From Hyunsoonleella aquatilis (lineage in GTDB: Bacteria > Bacteroidota > Bacteroidia > Flavobacteriales > Flavobacteriaceae), in NCBI RefSeq assembly GCF_014270105.1, contig NZ_JACNMF010000005.1, forward strand, positions 186,001 through 250,000: DNA of 64,000 nucleotides, in the 5' to 3' direction. A program made the translations under genes and the position numbers. Under the pieces are notes generated by a model that was not told the origin of the DNA, made no database searches, and saw nothing but the letters and a program-made list of their open reading frames with translations. How positions within the stretch are numbered: the first letter of the stretch is position 1; each line of letters opens with the position of its first letter. Below, piece after piece: positions 37,404 to 48,700 of this stretch.

Positions 37404-37898
37404 AAGGGAAGCGCTAGTAAACAGCATCTCCCCTTTCCTTGGTTAATAGCATTTTAAGAATTTTCAGAAAGAATTTTTATAGTATTTAAGTCGATTGTCG
37501 ATTTAAAACAATGACTTAAGATTTCTGCTTCCTTTCTTTTACATCGAACCTATTTCGAAACGTGAGCATCGAAACCTTAAAAAACGGAGAGGATTGTAAT
37601 TTTTGATGTCATAGCACATTTTTTAAAAGATTAATAATTTCTAAAAAATGGTAGAGTCAAAGACCATGTAATGTCTTACAATATTGAAAATTGATAGAAA
37701 TACACCACACTACAAATCATATGCGAATAGCAATTCATTTGAAACTATTCCTTTTTTGACTTACCATTGTGCTATCATCAGGTATGGAAAAGGATGAGAA
37801 ACTAAAAAGAATGTCACTGACATAATTACAATAATGCCAGCCTTTTAACTTCTTTAAAATTACAATTTTTTTTAAAACGAACTTAAAAAAATGAGCAT
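37404..37898. other. Intergenic region, nothing recognised
   Basis: 495 bp of AT-rich sequence between convergent genes ribB and the GH16 gene. No ORF of interest, no RNA gene and no strong terminator hairpin were found. The length is unusual for a convergent junction, so it may be a decayed gene or repeat. Confidence 0.4.
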
Positions 37899-39446
37899 TT
37901 ATTGAACCAATACTTTTTTGATTTCCGTTTTAGAACCAGACTGAATACTGAGCAAGTATAATCCTGAGGATACATCCGAAACATCCAAAGTGGATATGGC
38001 GTTTCGTTGACGTTTTATCAACTTGCCATAGGTATCGAAAAGCTCAATGTTATCAATAGCGCCATTCCCTTGAATATTAATTTTGGTTTCGGAAGGGTTG
38101 GGATAAACTTTGAACAAGTTTGTATCATTTTCATCAATGCTCAGACCGTTATTTTGGTACACCCTCACATAATCAATCACCATGGCACTTTGTGTAAACG
38201 ACGGATCAATAGCACCGGATATACCGCCCATAGCTACGTTCAAAATCAAATACTGATCTAAATCAAATGGCCAGGTACTGGCGTCTTTTACTGCGGGATT
38301 ATAAGTATAAAACCCCACTCCATCCACTAAAAATGTAATTTGATTGGGAGACCAATTAACTGAATAAACATGAAAATTGGTAGTGACATCGCTTAACACT
38401 TGCTTATCCGTATTTACAGTATTGCCATTACTGGAAGGGGTATGTATGGCGACCGAAGTTTCGTTGGTAGCGTCGTGCAAACCGTGCTCCATTATATCTA
38501 TTTCACCACAATCTGGCCAAGGTGTAGTTCCAAAACCTTGGGTTTGCCAATACGCTCCTGTTTCAGTAATATTTTTGCCCAAAGTCCAAATGGCAGGCCA
38601 TGTGCCATCTGTGCCCGCAGGCAATTGCGCCCTAACGTCTACCCTCCCGTAAGTAAATGCAAACTTGGAGTTCAATCTAGCGGAAGTATAATCCAAAGTA
38701 ACACCTTGATTGGTGTACGTTTCTTTTCTGGCAACAATGTGCAAGTTCCCATTTACCATAAAGGAATTATTAATTCTGTCCGTGTAGTGCTGTTCTTCAA
38801 AATTGAACCATTGTCCGCCGTTAGGGCCAATGGTTTGATGATGCCACTTAGAGCCATCAATAACTTCAGGACTTGTACTACTATCAAATTCATCTGACCA
38901 AACCAAATCATTATAGATTACGTCCAAGGCATTAGGGTCTGTAACTACATTGCCATCATTGATATCATCAATTTGAAACGCCCCAGGGGTGGTGCTACCG
39001 TCATCAATCCGTATAGTTAATCTGCTATATTGACCAGTGCCGGCAACGGTGGAAAAATCGAATGTCAAATTTGTCCATGTTTTTTCTGAAGATAAAGTTT
39101 GACTCACCTCAACACTAGGGTTCGTTCCATTTTCAAGCTTTACTATAATTGTATGAATAAGCGGGTCGTCGGCATAAAATCTTAATGTAATTTCATCTTC
39201 CACATCCAAATCTATTGGCCTACTTAAGTCAATATAATTCCCCTGTTCTAAAGGCGAAGTGTTTCGAAAAAAGTTACCGACATCGTTATTGGAATCAACC
39301 GGATCCGGAATAACCGAAAAGGAACTACCCCCCCAACTAGAAAATGTATGTGAACTATTTGAGAAATCTATTGGGGTTTGTTGGGCAAAACTTAATTGTA
39401 AACAAATGAAAAGGACTAAATAAGAGAAATAGTATTTTTTCTTCAT
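37899..39446 (-). CDS. Secreted GH16 beta-glucanase (laminarinase-like) with T9SS sorting domain
   Basis: 515 residues. Order: signal peptide (first about 21), an N-terminal beta-sandwich of CBM type (about 25-165, with LTIRIDDGSTTPGAFQIDDI), a GH16 catalytic domain (about 175-430) with the nucleophile and acid/base Glu in GEIDIMEHG (near 315-323), and a type A sorting domain from about 445 (FKVYPNPSETKI to GLYLLSI). Such enzymes cut beta-1,3(4)-glucans, laminarin being common in the sea; agarase or carrageenase activity is less likely from these motifs. Exported by T9SS to the surface or medium. Confidence 0.9.
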   Translation of the reverse strand: MKKKYYFSYLVLFICLQLSFAQQTPIDFSNSSHTFSSWGGSSFSVIPDPVDSNNDVGNFFRNTSPLEQGNYIDLSRPIDLDVEDEITLRFYADDPLIHTIIVKLENGTNPSVEVSQTLSSEKTWTNLTFDFSTVAGTGQYSRLTIRIDDGSTTPGAFQIDDINDGNVVTDPNALDVIYNDLVWSDEFDSSTSPEVIDGSKWHHQTIGPNGGQWFNFEEQHYTDRINNSFMVNGNLHIVARKETYTNQGVTLDYTSARLNSKFAFTYGRVDVRAQLPAGTDGTWPAIWTLGKNITETGAYWQTQGFGTTPWPDCGEIDIMEHGLHDATNETSVAIHTPSSNGNTVNTDKQVLSDVTTNFHVYSVNWSPNQITFLVDGVGFYTYNPAVKDASTWPFDLDQYLILNVAMGGISGAIDPSFTQSAMVIDYVRVYQNNGLSIDENDTNLFKVYPNPSETKINIQGNGAIDNIELFDTYGKLIKRQRNAISTLDVSDVSSGLYLLSIQSGSKTEIKKVLVQ

Positions 39447-39536
39447 GGATGGCGTTTTTTACAAATTTAGATATCATCCAATTGGTAAAAAACAATTCCA
39501 CCACTACAAAAACAATACAATCCGAGGAATATTAAT

Positions 39537-40730
39537 CTACAGAGATACTTTTATCGCTTCAACCATCTTTTTCGCCCTTTCTGCCACTTCTCTCTCTGTC
39601 CAAGACAGTTTTATCAAACACGAGATATTACGGCCGATAAAATGATCGGATTGCTCGAATGATTTGGTTTGAAGATACCTAAGTCCATCCTTGACTTCTT
39701 TTGAAATCGGGTGCAAAGATTTTAAGTCTTTAAGATGCTCCCACTTCCTGATGTAATGCCAATTGTTATTGTAGTAATTCCAACAGGCATCCACACCGTT
39801 TTGCTTGAAGGCCTCCGATACTTTTGTGGCTGTTTCTAAATCTGGCAATGAAAAATTTAAAAAGGCACAACTTTCCGCTCCTCCCTCAGGAACTGTTCTA
39901 AAAGTTACTTCTGGAATCTCAGCTAAGGCCTCCCTAATAATTTCAAAATTTCGCTTTTGAATGGCCAAAAATTCAGGAAGACGCCTAGCTTGAGCCAATC
40001 CCACAGCAGCGTGCAATTCTGAAATTCTAAAATTATAGCCCAAAAACGGATGCGATTCTGCTCCTCGGTCATTACCAATGTGGTCATGACCATGGTCGCT
40101 ATAATGGTCAGCGTTTAAGTAAAATTGTTCGTTATCAGTGATTACGGCGCCTCCCTCACCACAGGTAATGGTTTTTACAAAATCGAAAGAGAAACAGCCT
40201 AAATCGCCAATACTTCCTAGGGGTTTTCCTTTGTAAGTGCCTCCAATCGCCTGACAAGCATCCTCCACTACCAGTAAATTATGTTTGTCAGCTATCGCCA
40301 GAAGTGCATCCATATTGGCCATACTACCGCACATATGTACCACCATAATGGCTTTTGTTTTTGGGGTAATGGCTTTTTCTACAGATTTAGGACATAGGCC
40401 TAAAGTGTCATCCACATCCACCAAAATGGGAATGGCCCCGAGCATCATTATGGCCTCAAAACTGGCCACAAATGTAAAAGTGGGCATAATTACCTCATCC
40501 CCTGCTCCAACACCAGCTGATGCCAAAGCTACTGAAACGGCCGCAGTACCACTGGATACCAATTGCACATATTTGGATTGAAAGGTGCTCTGCAATTCCT
40601 TCTCAAGTTCTTTAGCTTTCCAATGGCCTTTGCGCATGCCGTCAAATCCATAGCGCATGATGACGCCATTGTCCAACACGTCGTTGACTTCCTTTCTCTC
40701 TAAATTTCCAAATAATTCAAATCCTGGCAT
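39537..40730 (-). CDS. DegT/DnrJ/EryC1/StrS family aminotransferase
   Basis: 397 residues. PLP enzyme with VSSGTAAVSVALASAGVGAGDEVI (phosphate loop region), VEDACQAIGGTYKG (PLP ring contact Asp) and the Schiff-base Lys in FDFVKTITCGEGG. The family makes amino-sugars for LPS, O-antigen or antibiotics from keto-sugars. There are no sugar-nucleotide genes nearby, so the substrate is open. The C-terminal SFEQSDHFIGRNISCLIKLSWTE segment is ordinary for the family. Confidence 0.87.
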   Translation of the reverse strand: MPGFELFGNLERKEVNDVLDNGVIMRYGFDGMRKGHWKAKELEKELQSTFQSKYVQLVSSGTAAVSVALASAGVGAGDEVIMPTFTFVASFEAIMMLGAIPILVDVDDTLGLCPKSVEKAITPKTKAIMVVHMCGSMANMDALLAIADKHNLLVVEDACQAIGGTYKGKPLGSIGDLGCFSFDFVKTITCGEGGAVITDNEQFYLNADHYSDHGHDHIGNDRGAESHPFLGYNFRISELHAAVGLAQARRLPEFLAIQKRNFEIIREALAEIPEVTFRTVPEGGAESCAFLNFSLPDLETATKVSEAFKQNGVDACWNYYNNNWHYIRKWEHLKDLKSLHPISKEVKDGLRYLQTKSFEQSDHFIGRNISCLIKLSWTEREVAERAKKMVEAIKVSL

Positions 40731-40754
40731 ATGTTTCTTATTTTTTTCTTTCTG

Positions 40755-40839
40755 GGCTTTGCGTTAGGGATTGAACGGCCTGTTTGAGCTCCTCGCAGAG
40801 AGCGAGTAGTGAAAGCCCGACCCCTTGCGGGTAACGCCC
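40755..40839. repeat. Dispersed flavobacterial intergenic repeat
   Basis: An 85-bp GC-richer block whose ends are inverted (GGGC..GCGTTA on one side, TAACGCCC on the other) and which contains short inner inverted pieces such as CTCCTCGCAGAGAGCGAG. It lies 7 bp after the nitroreductase stop codon. Blocks of this form recur between genes in flavobacteria, judged from memory. It could also act as a 3'-end structure. Confidence 0.5.
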
Positions 40840-40846
40840 AAATAAT

Positions 40847-41491
40847 TTATATCTCTACGACGGCTTCCTCTATTGGTTTTCTAACTTTTTTGAATTCTGA
40901 AAACATATCGTCTTCCGCGCGATAACCTACGGGTAACAGTAATACGGATTTTAAGCCCTTGTCGGTTAGCTTTAAAATGTCGTCAAACTTTGCTGGAACG
41001 AAACCTTCCATTGGGCAGGAATCTATACTTTCCATAGCGCAGACGGTCATGAGGTTGCCCAAGGCGATGTACGCTTGATTAGTAGACCATCTTTGGCGTT
41101 CGTCAACGGACATCTTTTCCATCATTTGTATAAGGCCTTCACGGTAAGGTTTCAAAATGGTTTCGGCGGTATTTCGTATACCCTTGATGTTGTCATAATA
41201 TTTAACGACGTCCTCATCAAGAATGTTATTTTGGATACAAATTATCAGCAGGTGCGAGGCATCCAAAACCTGCTTTTGGTTAAAGGCGTGCTCCACCAGC
41301 GGTTCCCTGACGGCCTTGTTTTCTAATACCACCATTTTAATGGTTTGTAGCCCATAAGAGGTTGCGGTTAGATTAAACGCCTGCTTTAGTACCTCTAACT
41401 TTTCTTTGGAAAGTTTTTTTTGAGCATCAAATTTTTTAGTGGCGTACCTCCATTTTAACTGCTTCACCGTGTCCATTATTGCTGTTTCCAT
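40847..41491 (-). CDS. Nitroreductase family NAD(P)H oxidoreductase (NfsB-like)
   Basis: About 214 residues from ATG 41491; the ATG at 41476 (MDTVKQLKWRYATKKFD) is equally possible, and the longer frame to 41551 is not supported. The FMN-binding family pattern is seen in WRYATKKFD, ATSYGLQTIKMVVLEN, TNQAYIALGNLMTVCAMESIDSCPMEGF (read in pieces) and LLPVGYRAEDD. It reduces nitroaromatics, quinones or flavins with NAD(P)H. A repeat lies just downstream. Confidence 0.87.
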   Translation of the reverse strand: METAIMDTVKQLKWRYATKKFDAQKKLSKEKLEVLKQAFNLTATSYGLQTIKMVVLENKAVREPLVEHAFNQKQVLDASHLLIICIQNNILDEDVVKYYDNIKGIRNTAETILKPYREGLIQMMEKMSVDERQRWSTNQAYIALGNLMTVCAMESIDSCPMEGFVPAKFDDILKLTDKGLKSVLLLPVGYRAEDDMFSEFKKVRKPIEEAVVEI

Positions 41492-41696
41492 TTGTGCAAA
41501 AATAAGGTTTGAAAACGTTATTTTTTCAAAAAAGGCCATAAAATATGGCAATCGTGAAATGGTGTAAATTTATTTAAAAAGATAAGGTTTTATTTGAAAG
41601 AATTAAAAAAGGGTTCTATATTTGCACCCGCCTACGCAATGCCTCTGGCATCGCTTCGGCGGGCAAGCCCGCTGAAAGGCAAACGCAAAAGACACT

Positions 41697-41781
41697 GGAG
41701 AAATGGCAGAGTGGTCGAATGCGGCAGTCTTGAAAACTGTTGAGGGTCACACCTCCGGGGGTTCGAATCCCTCTTTCTCCG
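41697..41781 (+). tRNA. tRNA-Ser (anticodon UGA)
   Basis: An 85-nt cloverleaf with acceptor GGAGAAA/TTTCTCC, a D arm with AGTGGTCGAAT, an anticodon loop CTTGAAA giving TGA, a long variable arm typical of class II tRNAs and a T arm with GGTTCGAATCC. No CCA is encoded. Its 3' end is the left border of the genomic island, as expected for a tyrosine-recombinase attachment site. Confidence 0.93.
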
Positions 41782-41782
41782 C

Positions 41783-41818
41783 AAAAACCCTTGTAATCAA
41801 TTGATTTACAGGGGTTTA
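41783..41818. terminator. Bidirectional terminator between tRNA-Ser and the island operon
   Basis: A nearly perfect 16-bp stem (41785-41800 against 41801-41817, one bulge and one G-U) with A's on the left and T's on the right. On the plus strand it ends the tRNA transcript; on the minus strand it can end the 18.8-kb restriction operon. It may overlap the integration site. Confidence 0.7.
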
Positions 41819-41898
41819 TTTTTTGAGGTGTAAAATCAGGTGTAAGTATATGCGCCTTATTCTTCAATATCTGCATATTATGAACGTTGATTTATCAA

Positions 41899-42573
41899 TC
41901 AAAAATCAACTTCTAACAAATATCCATTTAGTTTTAACCAATTTTTGGCTTTTTCGTAATTAGGAATCTGAATTGATAAAATATGCCAAAACCTTTGCGT
42001 GTGATTATTTTCAATTAAATGAACCAACTCGTGAGCGACTAAATACTCAACTACATACATTGGAGCCTTTATGATTCTCCAATTAAAAATAATGTTATTT
42101 TTAGGTGTACAGGAAGCCCACCTATATTTCATTTCTGACACCTTACATTCATTAAACTCAACCCCTAAATTTTTAGCATACTTTTTTGCAAGAGGTACTA
42201 ATTTTTCTTGCGCTTTGATTTTATACCAAACCGTAAACAGTCGATTTGATTCTTGTTGATGGCATTTTGAAATCATAAACCTTTGATTAAACTCTACTCC
42301 ATCAAAATCCTCTTCTTTAATTAACAACTGATAGTTTTTCCCCAAATACAATAACGTCTCTCCGGAAACGAACTCTTTTGGAGAATAATTAAGTGGATAC
42401 TTCTGAATATGATTCATTTTTTCTTTAATCCATTGTCTCTTTTCATATACCATCTCTTTGATTCTCTCACTTGATAAGCTTTTAGGCGCTCTTACAACTA
42501 TAGACCTATCTCTCTCAACGGTAATGTTCAATGTTTTTCTATCACTATATTTTACAATGTATTCCAACTGCAT
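41899..42573 (-). CDS. YgjP/DUF45-type M48-like zinc metallopeptidase
   Basis: 224 residues. The zinc motif HELVH (near 180-184) is preceded by a conserved WRIIKAP segment, and NNHTQRFW supplies the third ligand region, as in the YgjP-like/WSS1-SprT superfamily. No signal peptide. It shares one base with the hsdR end (TAATG), so it is the last gene of the restriction operon. YgjP-like genes are often found beside type I restriction genes. Related SprT/Wss1 proteases digest DNA-protein crosslinks, so it might release stalled proteins from DNA, but this is inference. Confidence 0.85.
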   Translation of the reverse strand: MQLEYIVKYSDRKTLNITVERDRSIVVRAPKSLSSERIKEMVYEKRQWIKEKMNHIQKYPLNYSPKEFVSGETLLYLGKNYQLLIKEEDFDGVEFNQRFMISKCHQQESNRLFTVWYKIKAQEKLVPLAKKYAKNLGVEFNECKVSEMKYRWASCTPKNNIIFNWRIIKAPMYVVEYLVAHELVHLIENNHTQRFWHILSIQIPNYEKAKNWLKLNGYLLEVDF

Positions 42574-45500
42574 TAATCAATAATTTTATAATGATTAGTT
42601 TTTGCAACTTCCATAACTCTTGACACTATTGCTTTTCTGTTCGCAATTATCTTGGGCAGCTTACTAAATTGAGGTGACAATAGTAATTTTTGTAACTCTG
42701 CTTTTAATTTTAATTGTGCTGGTGGACTTTCCCAAAAACCAGTTAATTCTAACTCTGTCTTGACCAAATTATAGCTGTGTTGAGTGAGATTAACATTTTG
42801 AGCTATTTCATCTTCAGTTAAATCACGATTATCGAATATTTCAGCTTTAAATATCCTGAAGAATGGCATTTGCTTTTTCCTATCTAACCCATAAGTTTCT
42901 TCTTTTTCACGGTTCTTAATCTTTTCCCTCAATTTCTCCAATTCTTCATATATCAATTTCCAATTTCCCTGAAAGTTTTTAAGAATCTCTTCTAACGCTT
43001 GTGAAAAGGATGCAAATAACTCTGGATCCTCATCTATGTTTATATCTATATAATGCCGAATAGCATGTTCAACTTCGGCTGCTTTTGTTTTCTCCCTTTT
43101 TTTGTTAGTTACATTTTTTTGAAAATCGTCTGCAATTATTGAAATGGGTGCTACTTTTTCTTCAATCCCTTTAGACTTTAAAAACTCATCAGCAATACCT
43201 CTCAATTTTTTTGGAATACCTTTCATGCTAAAACGATCATCTCTGAAATGCCTTTTTGCCAATACATTTATTTCAGTAAATGAACGCCAATCATGGAGAT
43301 AATCAAGAGCCTCCTTTCTTGGTAAAACTGTATTAAACGCCGTTGTTAATTGCTTATATAGGTTGATATAGTCGAATCGTATGTCTTCGTCATAAAAAAC
43401 ATCATAAAACGCGTCAATATCTTCTAAATCATCCAAACCATTGTCCTTTAAAAACTTCCAAATCTCATTATGCAGTTTCCTAAGTTCATTCAATTCTTCT
43501 TCATCATTTGATAAACAATTAATTATATCTTGAGCTTCTTTATCAGAATAGGTGTCTAAAGCTCTTTTGATATGATGACCAACACCAACATAGTCTACCA
43601 CAAAACCTTTATCCTTACCTTCTGGACCAATACGATTAACTCTAGCTATAGTTTGTAATAAATTATGCGCTACAATAATTCTATCAATATACATAACTTG
43701 TTCAATTGGTGCGTCAAAACCAGTCAACAGCATGTTATTCACTATTATAATACCCACATTTCCATCAATAGAATTATCTTCTTCATCAATATTCTCAAAA
43801 GGCAGTTTAAACCTTTTTATACTTTTCTTATGGTATGCTTTGTTAGTAAATACTTTTATATGTGGTTCATCATTATGACTACCGGAAATAACAACTGCAG
43901 TTTCCAATTTCTCTAATAAGGTTAAATCCACTTTCAAGGGATTTTCCTGCTTTAATTCTGTAATTCTTACTTTTAATGCTTCATCGATTGCTGCTTTATA
44001 TCTAACCGCTGATTCTCTTGAGTTTGCTACAATTTGCGCTTTAAACTTATTTGAGAAAATATGCTCAACATAATGGCCTATCATACTTTTTGCCTTTGAG
44101 CGTATGGTTTCTATGGCTTCTAAATATGCATCTCTACTACCAAAACCAAGTATTTTCATTCTCTCGGTTAAATTGTACTCACTAAATACATCTTCGAATT
44201 TTTTGTCCATACCATCTGCATCTTCTACCTCCGCATTATTTGTAAATCCTTGATAGACTATCTCTAAAGTAACACCATCATCAATTGCTTGACGCATTGT
44301 ATATTTATCAATGTAATCCTTATATTTCTTTTCAGTTTTGTCTGTAGGTGTACCAGTAAAACCGATAGATGTTGCATTAGGTAATGCCTTATCTAAATTT
44401 GCAGCCAAAATTGAATATTGTGACCTATGTGCTTCATCAGTCATTATCAAAACATTAGGACTTTGGTTTAATTCTGGAAATAATTCCAAACCAGTCAAAT
44501 CTCCATTTTCCTGAAATTTGTGAATCATAGCCATTACCAAATCTGAATTATCATTTGATAATAATTCCTTTAAGCTTTGTCCATCAGGATTTGTTTTTTG
44601 ATTTATGAAATTGGCAACCTTTATTGTAAATCCAACATTTTGACCAGTTTCTGCCAATTGTTCTTCCAACTGGGTTCTATCAGTAACAAAAACAATTTTC
44701 CATGACATTAATTTTGGCTTTAATTTCATTTCACGAACCATAAACATCATAGTTAATGACTTTCCTGAACCTTGAGTATGCCAAATTATCCCACCTCGTT
44801 CAATTGGATTTTTACCTTCTAAAAGTCTTTTAGTTGCTAATTTAACAGCTCTAAATTGCTGATAACGCCCTACTATTTTAATTTTCTTCCCCTTATCATT
44901 TGTGCTGAATATTGTAAACACTCTAATTATATCCAACAAATTTCTTCTATCCAGCATGCCTGCCACTAAACGCTGTTGGTCATTAGGTGATGATTTACCA
45001 TGTACCAAATCATTCAGTTTTCTTGGATACGGGTCTGTCCATCTGTAAAAATATTTGTCTGTGTGTGTTGTAATTGTGCCAAATTTTGCTTCAGTACGAC
45101 ACGTTGTTATAATAAATTGATTGTAGAAAAACAATTCCTTGTTACCCTCTGCGGTATTGCCACGTTGTTCACTGTACCTCAACAATTGATCTATAGCCTC
45201 ATGTATTGGTTCTTTAACTTTAGGTGATTTTGCCTCTATAACAACTACAGGCAACCCATTAAGAAATAATACAACATCTGGAATTATGTGATGTTCAGTT
45301 CCTGTTACTTTTACTTTAAACTGTGAAATAGCAGTAAAGATGTTATTCTCAACATTTTCAAAATCAATGTAGCGCACCGTTGGACTCACTTCGCCTGTTT
45401 CTTCATTTCTTGAAACTGTAGTGTTTTCCAATAATAGACTTAATACTCTTTGATTGTTTTCAAGTAAGCTATTACCATCAAAAGATGTTATTTTACGGGT

Positions 45501-45770
45501 GACTTCATCAACTTGACCATCTGTTAAAAATGGGTTAATGGTCTTTAATGATTCCCTTAATTTAGGCTGCAACACTACTTCGGAAAAGTTAGTGCGAAAG
45601 CTTTCTTCAGGTTGTTGTTGCATCTGCAATTCCAATACCTGATTTTTATCCTTATTCCATCCTAAACCTACAAGCTGCTCCATCAAAGGTTTTTCAACTT
45701 TGTTGTATTCATCAAGTTTTAAGGATTGTCCTAAATTACCTCTATGCTGGTTATCGTTAGTTAGTATCAT
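42573..45770 (-). CDS. hsdR: Type I restriction endonuclease subunit R
   Basis: 1065 residues. The N-terminal HSDR_N nuclease domain has the PD-(D/E)XK set D165 in IPDVVLF and E179/K181 in VVIEAKSP. The SF2 helicase follows, with Walker A QGSGKS (near 331-336), the DEAH-type TDEAHRSQ (near 444) and QTIARVNRIG. The C-terminal part (about 750-1065) is helical and contacts the methyltransferase. It translocates DNA and cuts at a distance. Start overlaps the stop of the giant helicase gene by 4 nt, so they are translated together. All motifs for activity are present. Confidence 0.95.
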   Translation of the reverse strand: MILTNDNQHRGNLGQSLKLDEYNKVEKPLMEQLVGLGWNKDKNQVLELQMQQQPEESFRTNFSEVVLQPKLRESLKTINPFLTDGQVDEVTRKITSFDGNSLLENNQRVLSLLLENTTVSRNEETGEVSPTVRYIDFENVENNIFTAISQFKVKVTGTEHHIIPDVVLFLNGLPVVVIEAKSPKVKEPIHEAIDQLLRYSEQRGNTAEGNKELFFYNQFIITTCRTEAKFGTITTHTDKYFYRWTDPYPRKLNDLVHGKSSPNDQQRLVAGMLDRRNLLDIIRVFTIFSTNDKGKKIKIVGRYQQFRAVKLATKRLLEGKNPIERGGIIWHTQGSGKSLTMMFMVREMKLKPKLMSWKIVFVTDRTQLEEQLAETGQNVGFTIKVANFINQKTNPDGQSLKELLSNDNSDLVMAMIHKFQENGDLTGLELFPELNQSPNVLIMTDEAHRSQYSILAANLDKALPNATSIGFTGTPTDKTEKKYKDYIDKYTMRQAIDDGVTLEIVYQGFTNNAEVEDADGMDKKFEDVFSEYNLTERMKILGFGSRDAYLEAIETIRSKAKSMIGHYVEHIFSNKFKAQIVANSRESAVRYKAAIDEALKVRITELKQENPLKVDLTLLEKLETAVVISGSHNDEPHIKVFTNKAYHKKSIKRFKLPFENIDEEDNSIDGNVGIIIVNNMLLTGFDAPIEQVMYIDRIIVAHNLLQTIARVNRIGPEGKDKGFVVDYVGVGHHIKRALDTYSDKEAQDIINCLSNDEEELNELRKLHNEIWKFLKDNGLDDLEDIDAFYDVFYDEDIRFDYINLYKQLTTAFNTVLPRKEALDYLHDWRSFTEINVLAKRHFRDDRFSMKGIPKKLRGIADEFLKSKGIEEKVAPISIIADDFQKNVTNKKREKTKAAEVEHAIRHYIDINIDEDPELFASFSQALEEILKNFQGNWKLIYEELEKLREKIKNREKEETYGLDRKKQMPFFRIFKAEIFDNRDLTEDEIAQNVNLTQHSYNLVKTELELTGFWESPPAQLKLKAELQKLLLSPQFSKLPKIIANRKAIVSRVMEVAKTNHYKIID

Positions 45771-48700
45771 AGTTTTCTCAATTGTATGTCAATAGCATTA
45801 TCATTTGACTTAATAAAATACTTCATTTCAATTTGACCAAAAACATTTACATTGTCATGACCAGTTATATAACAATTATTCTCTATAAAATCTGGTTGTT
45901 TAAATATAGCTTCTTCAAACTCTTGGTAATTTTTAATAGCATTCTCACCAAAATTTCTAACGTATGATTCACGTAATTGATTGATGAAAAGATTATTAGA
46001 AATTACCTCAAAAGGATGTAAAATCACTAAATAATCTTTTGCTCTACTAACAGCTACATTGTAGATATACTCTTTAGACATTAAACTTTTATAATGCCCT
46101 GTATATCTTATATTGTTGGGATTAGCAATGAAGAAAATTATATCACATTCATCACCTTGAAAACCGTGAACAGTATCTGAATAAATTTTTATTTTATCCG
46201 AAATACCAAATGAAGTGATTAACTTATTTAATATTACTGCTTGAGCTTTATAAGGTGCTATTAGGCCTATTGACCAGGATTCAGAATCCGATAGTAAAGT
46301 GTCAAAATATTTTACAATTTCCGCTACTAAAATGGCACTGTATGTATGATAAGAACTATAAAATAGTTTGTCTATTCTGAAAATGGAATTATCTACATCC
46401 AATGGTATATCTATAAATGTAACATTCTTATTTATTAACTTTTTTAAATTTTCTGGCAATTCCTTTGCTGCATGATTAACATCTTCTCTATGATGATTTA
46501 ACAAGTTATTATATGATAGATCGCTAAATAATTGACCAATTGATTTTACGCTTCTATATTGTGTTGTTAAGTTTTGAATAACATCTTTTTCCCTTCGGTC
46601 TCTTTCTTGTTCATGAGGATTAAAGCTATTAATCCCCATCATAGTATAAATATTCTCATCTTGAATATCAATTTCTTCAAGTTCCTTGTCGGTTACATTA
46701 ACTACAGGCGGAATTTGTTTTGGGTCTCCAGCAATTATAAATTTTGCCTCTGGATTAAACTTATGGATTGCCATTATTGCAAAAACTATATAAGGAAGAT
46801 TAGTCATAGAGGCCTCATCAAAAATTATATAGTCCCAATACTCTTCCAATTTAAATAGTTTGGTTGAAGAATTAGCTTCTTGATTAAAAACATCATAATA
46901 GGGTATTCGATGTATTGTTGAGGCTATAAGATGTGTATTGTCTATTATATCTTGATCTAATGATTCTTTATATAGGTTTTCGTCATATTCTTCAAGTTCT
47001 ACGTCTGTAGATCTACCAACTCTAACCATTGACACTGGCATTCTAAATACATTTTCATCCCCAATTTCAGCCTGCTCATTTTCATACTTATGTTGATTAT
47101 CTATTAATTTTTTACAAACAACATCTGCTGCTTTATTGGTGGGTGTTAATAATAGAAATTTAGAATCATGTTTCTCTTGAACTATTCTTTCTACCTTTTT
47201 ACATATTGTTGTTGTTTTACCAGTACCTGGTGGACCGTAGATAAATTCTAATTTTGGTAACTTTTCTTTAATATTATCCCATGTGTCTATATTGGTCTCA
47301 TTAAAAAAAGCATTCTTTAAAAGTTCCAATAAGTGCAATACTGGTGAAAAACTTATTTTCACTTGTAGTACTTCCTTGAAACCATCAATTATATTTTGTT
47401 GAATTGGTGTCCTACAAAAAATTAAAAGGTCTTGACCTCTTTTAGAAACTCCTTCAACATCAATATTAACCCTCCTTTTATTTTTTTGAACTAACGTTAT
47501 ACTAAAATCCTCAAAATCCTCAATATTGATAGGTATAAGAGAGTTAGCACCACATAAGAGAAAATATTTATTTGAAATCTTGTCTTTAAATTTGTAACGT
47601 TTAATTTCTTGAAAAACGATAGATTTTTGCTGAGTTGTATCTTGTTTGTCTTCGAATGTAAGTAATAGGTTTAAATACGATTTGAACCAACTGTATGAAT
47701 ATTTGTTATCAGATTTAATACTCTCCAACAACTTCTCTCTTTCGTGTTTTAAGTCTTCTTGTTTAAAAACTGATTGCAATGCTTTTAAATGACTGCTCTC
47801 AATACCGTCTTTATCTGCAGCGTTATATGCCTCATAAATTTTTGATAACATGCTGTTTTTTCTCACGATAATATCTTCAATAGCATCAGATAATTCTGGT
47901 TTATCATCCTGCAACGAAATACTTAATTCCTCTAATGATGTGCTTTTTTTATAGTATATAACTACTTGATTAGATTCTCCGACAGAAATGTTACATATAC
48001 CATCTTCTATAACACCTAAATCAAACACCTCTGTATCATTATCAAAAAGAATTTGAAACTCTATTGAATCCTGTTTTATAAGCCGTATGTTATTTTCAGA
48101 CCTCCAATTACGATAAAAGGGTTCATTATGCTCATTAGCATTTATATCAGATAAAAACGTTTTTTCATATTTCAATTCTTTGAAATCACGAACAAATTCA
48201 TCCACACCCGTTATAGGTAACTTAAGAATATTAACGCTAGTGTATAATCTATTTAAATTATTTTGTTCATTGTCTATTAACTTACTATGAACATCTTCGT
48301 TAATGTAATAGAAATCATTTTCTTCAGACATTACAATTTTAAAACTATCAATTGTATGATAAACTAACCGCGGAATCCCATCTTGCTCTTTAGAAATAAG
48401 ATGATTTATGATTTTTTCAATTAATTCGATTCGTCTGGTATCTTCATTATTAATTATTATCGGATTATTATTCAGTCTTGTAAACTTACCTGAAAGCCCT
48501 TTTAAGGTGTTTAAAAGTAAGCTATTGTTAACCCTATCAAAACTAAATTCTTCAGATAAGCTACCTAATTCACCTAACAAATAACTTCTTAAACCTTGGA
48601 TTACATTCTCACCTTTCCAAAACCCAAGATCACTTAAAAATTGTATTTTGTTAATATCTTCACCAGCCCAGTGACTAAATTCTTTAGGTGGTATTTCATT

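Noticed and set aside
41616-41876. 86-residue ORF antisense to tRNA-Ser
   Set aside because: It runs through the tRNA and its terminator; chance reading frame.
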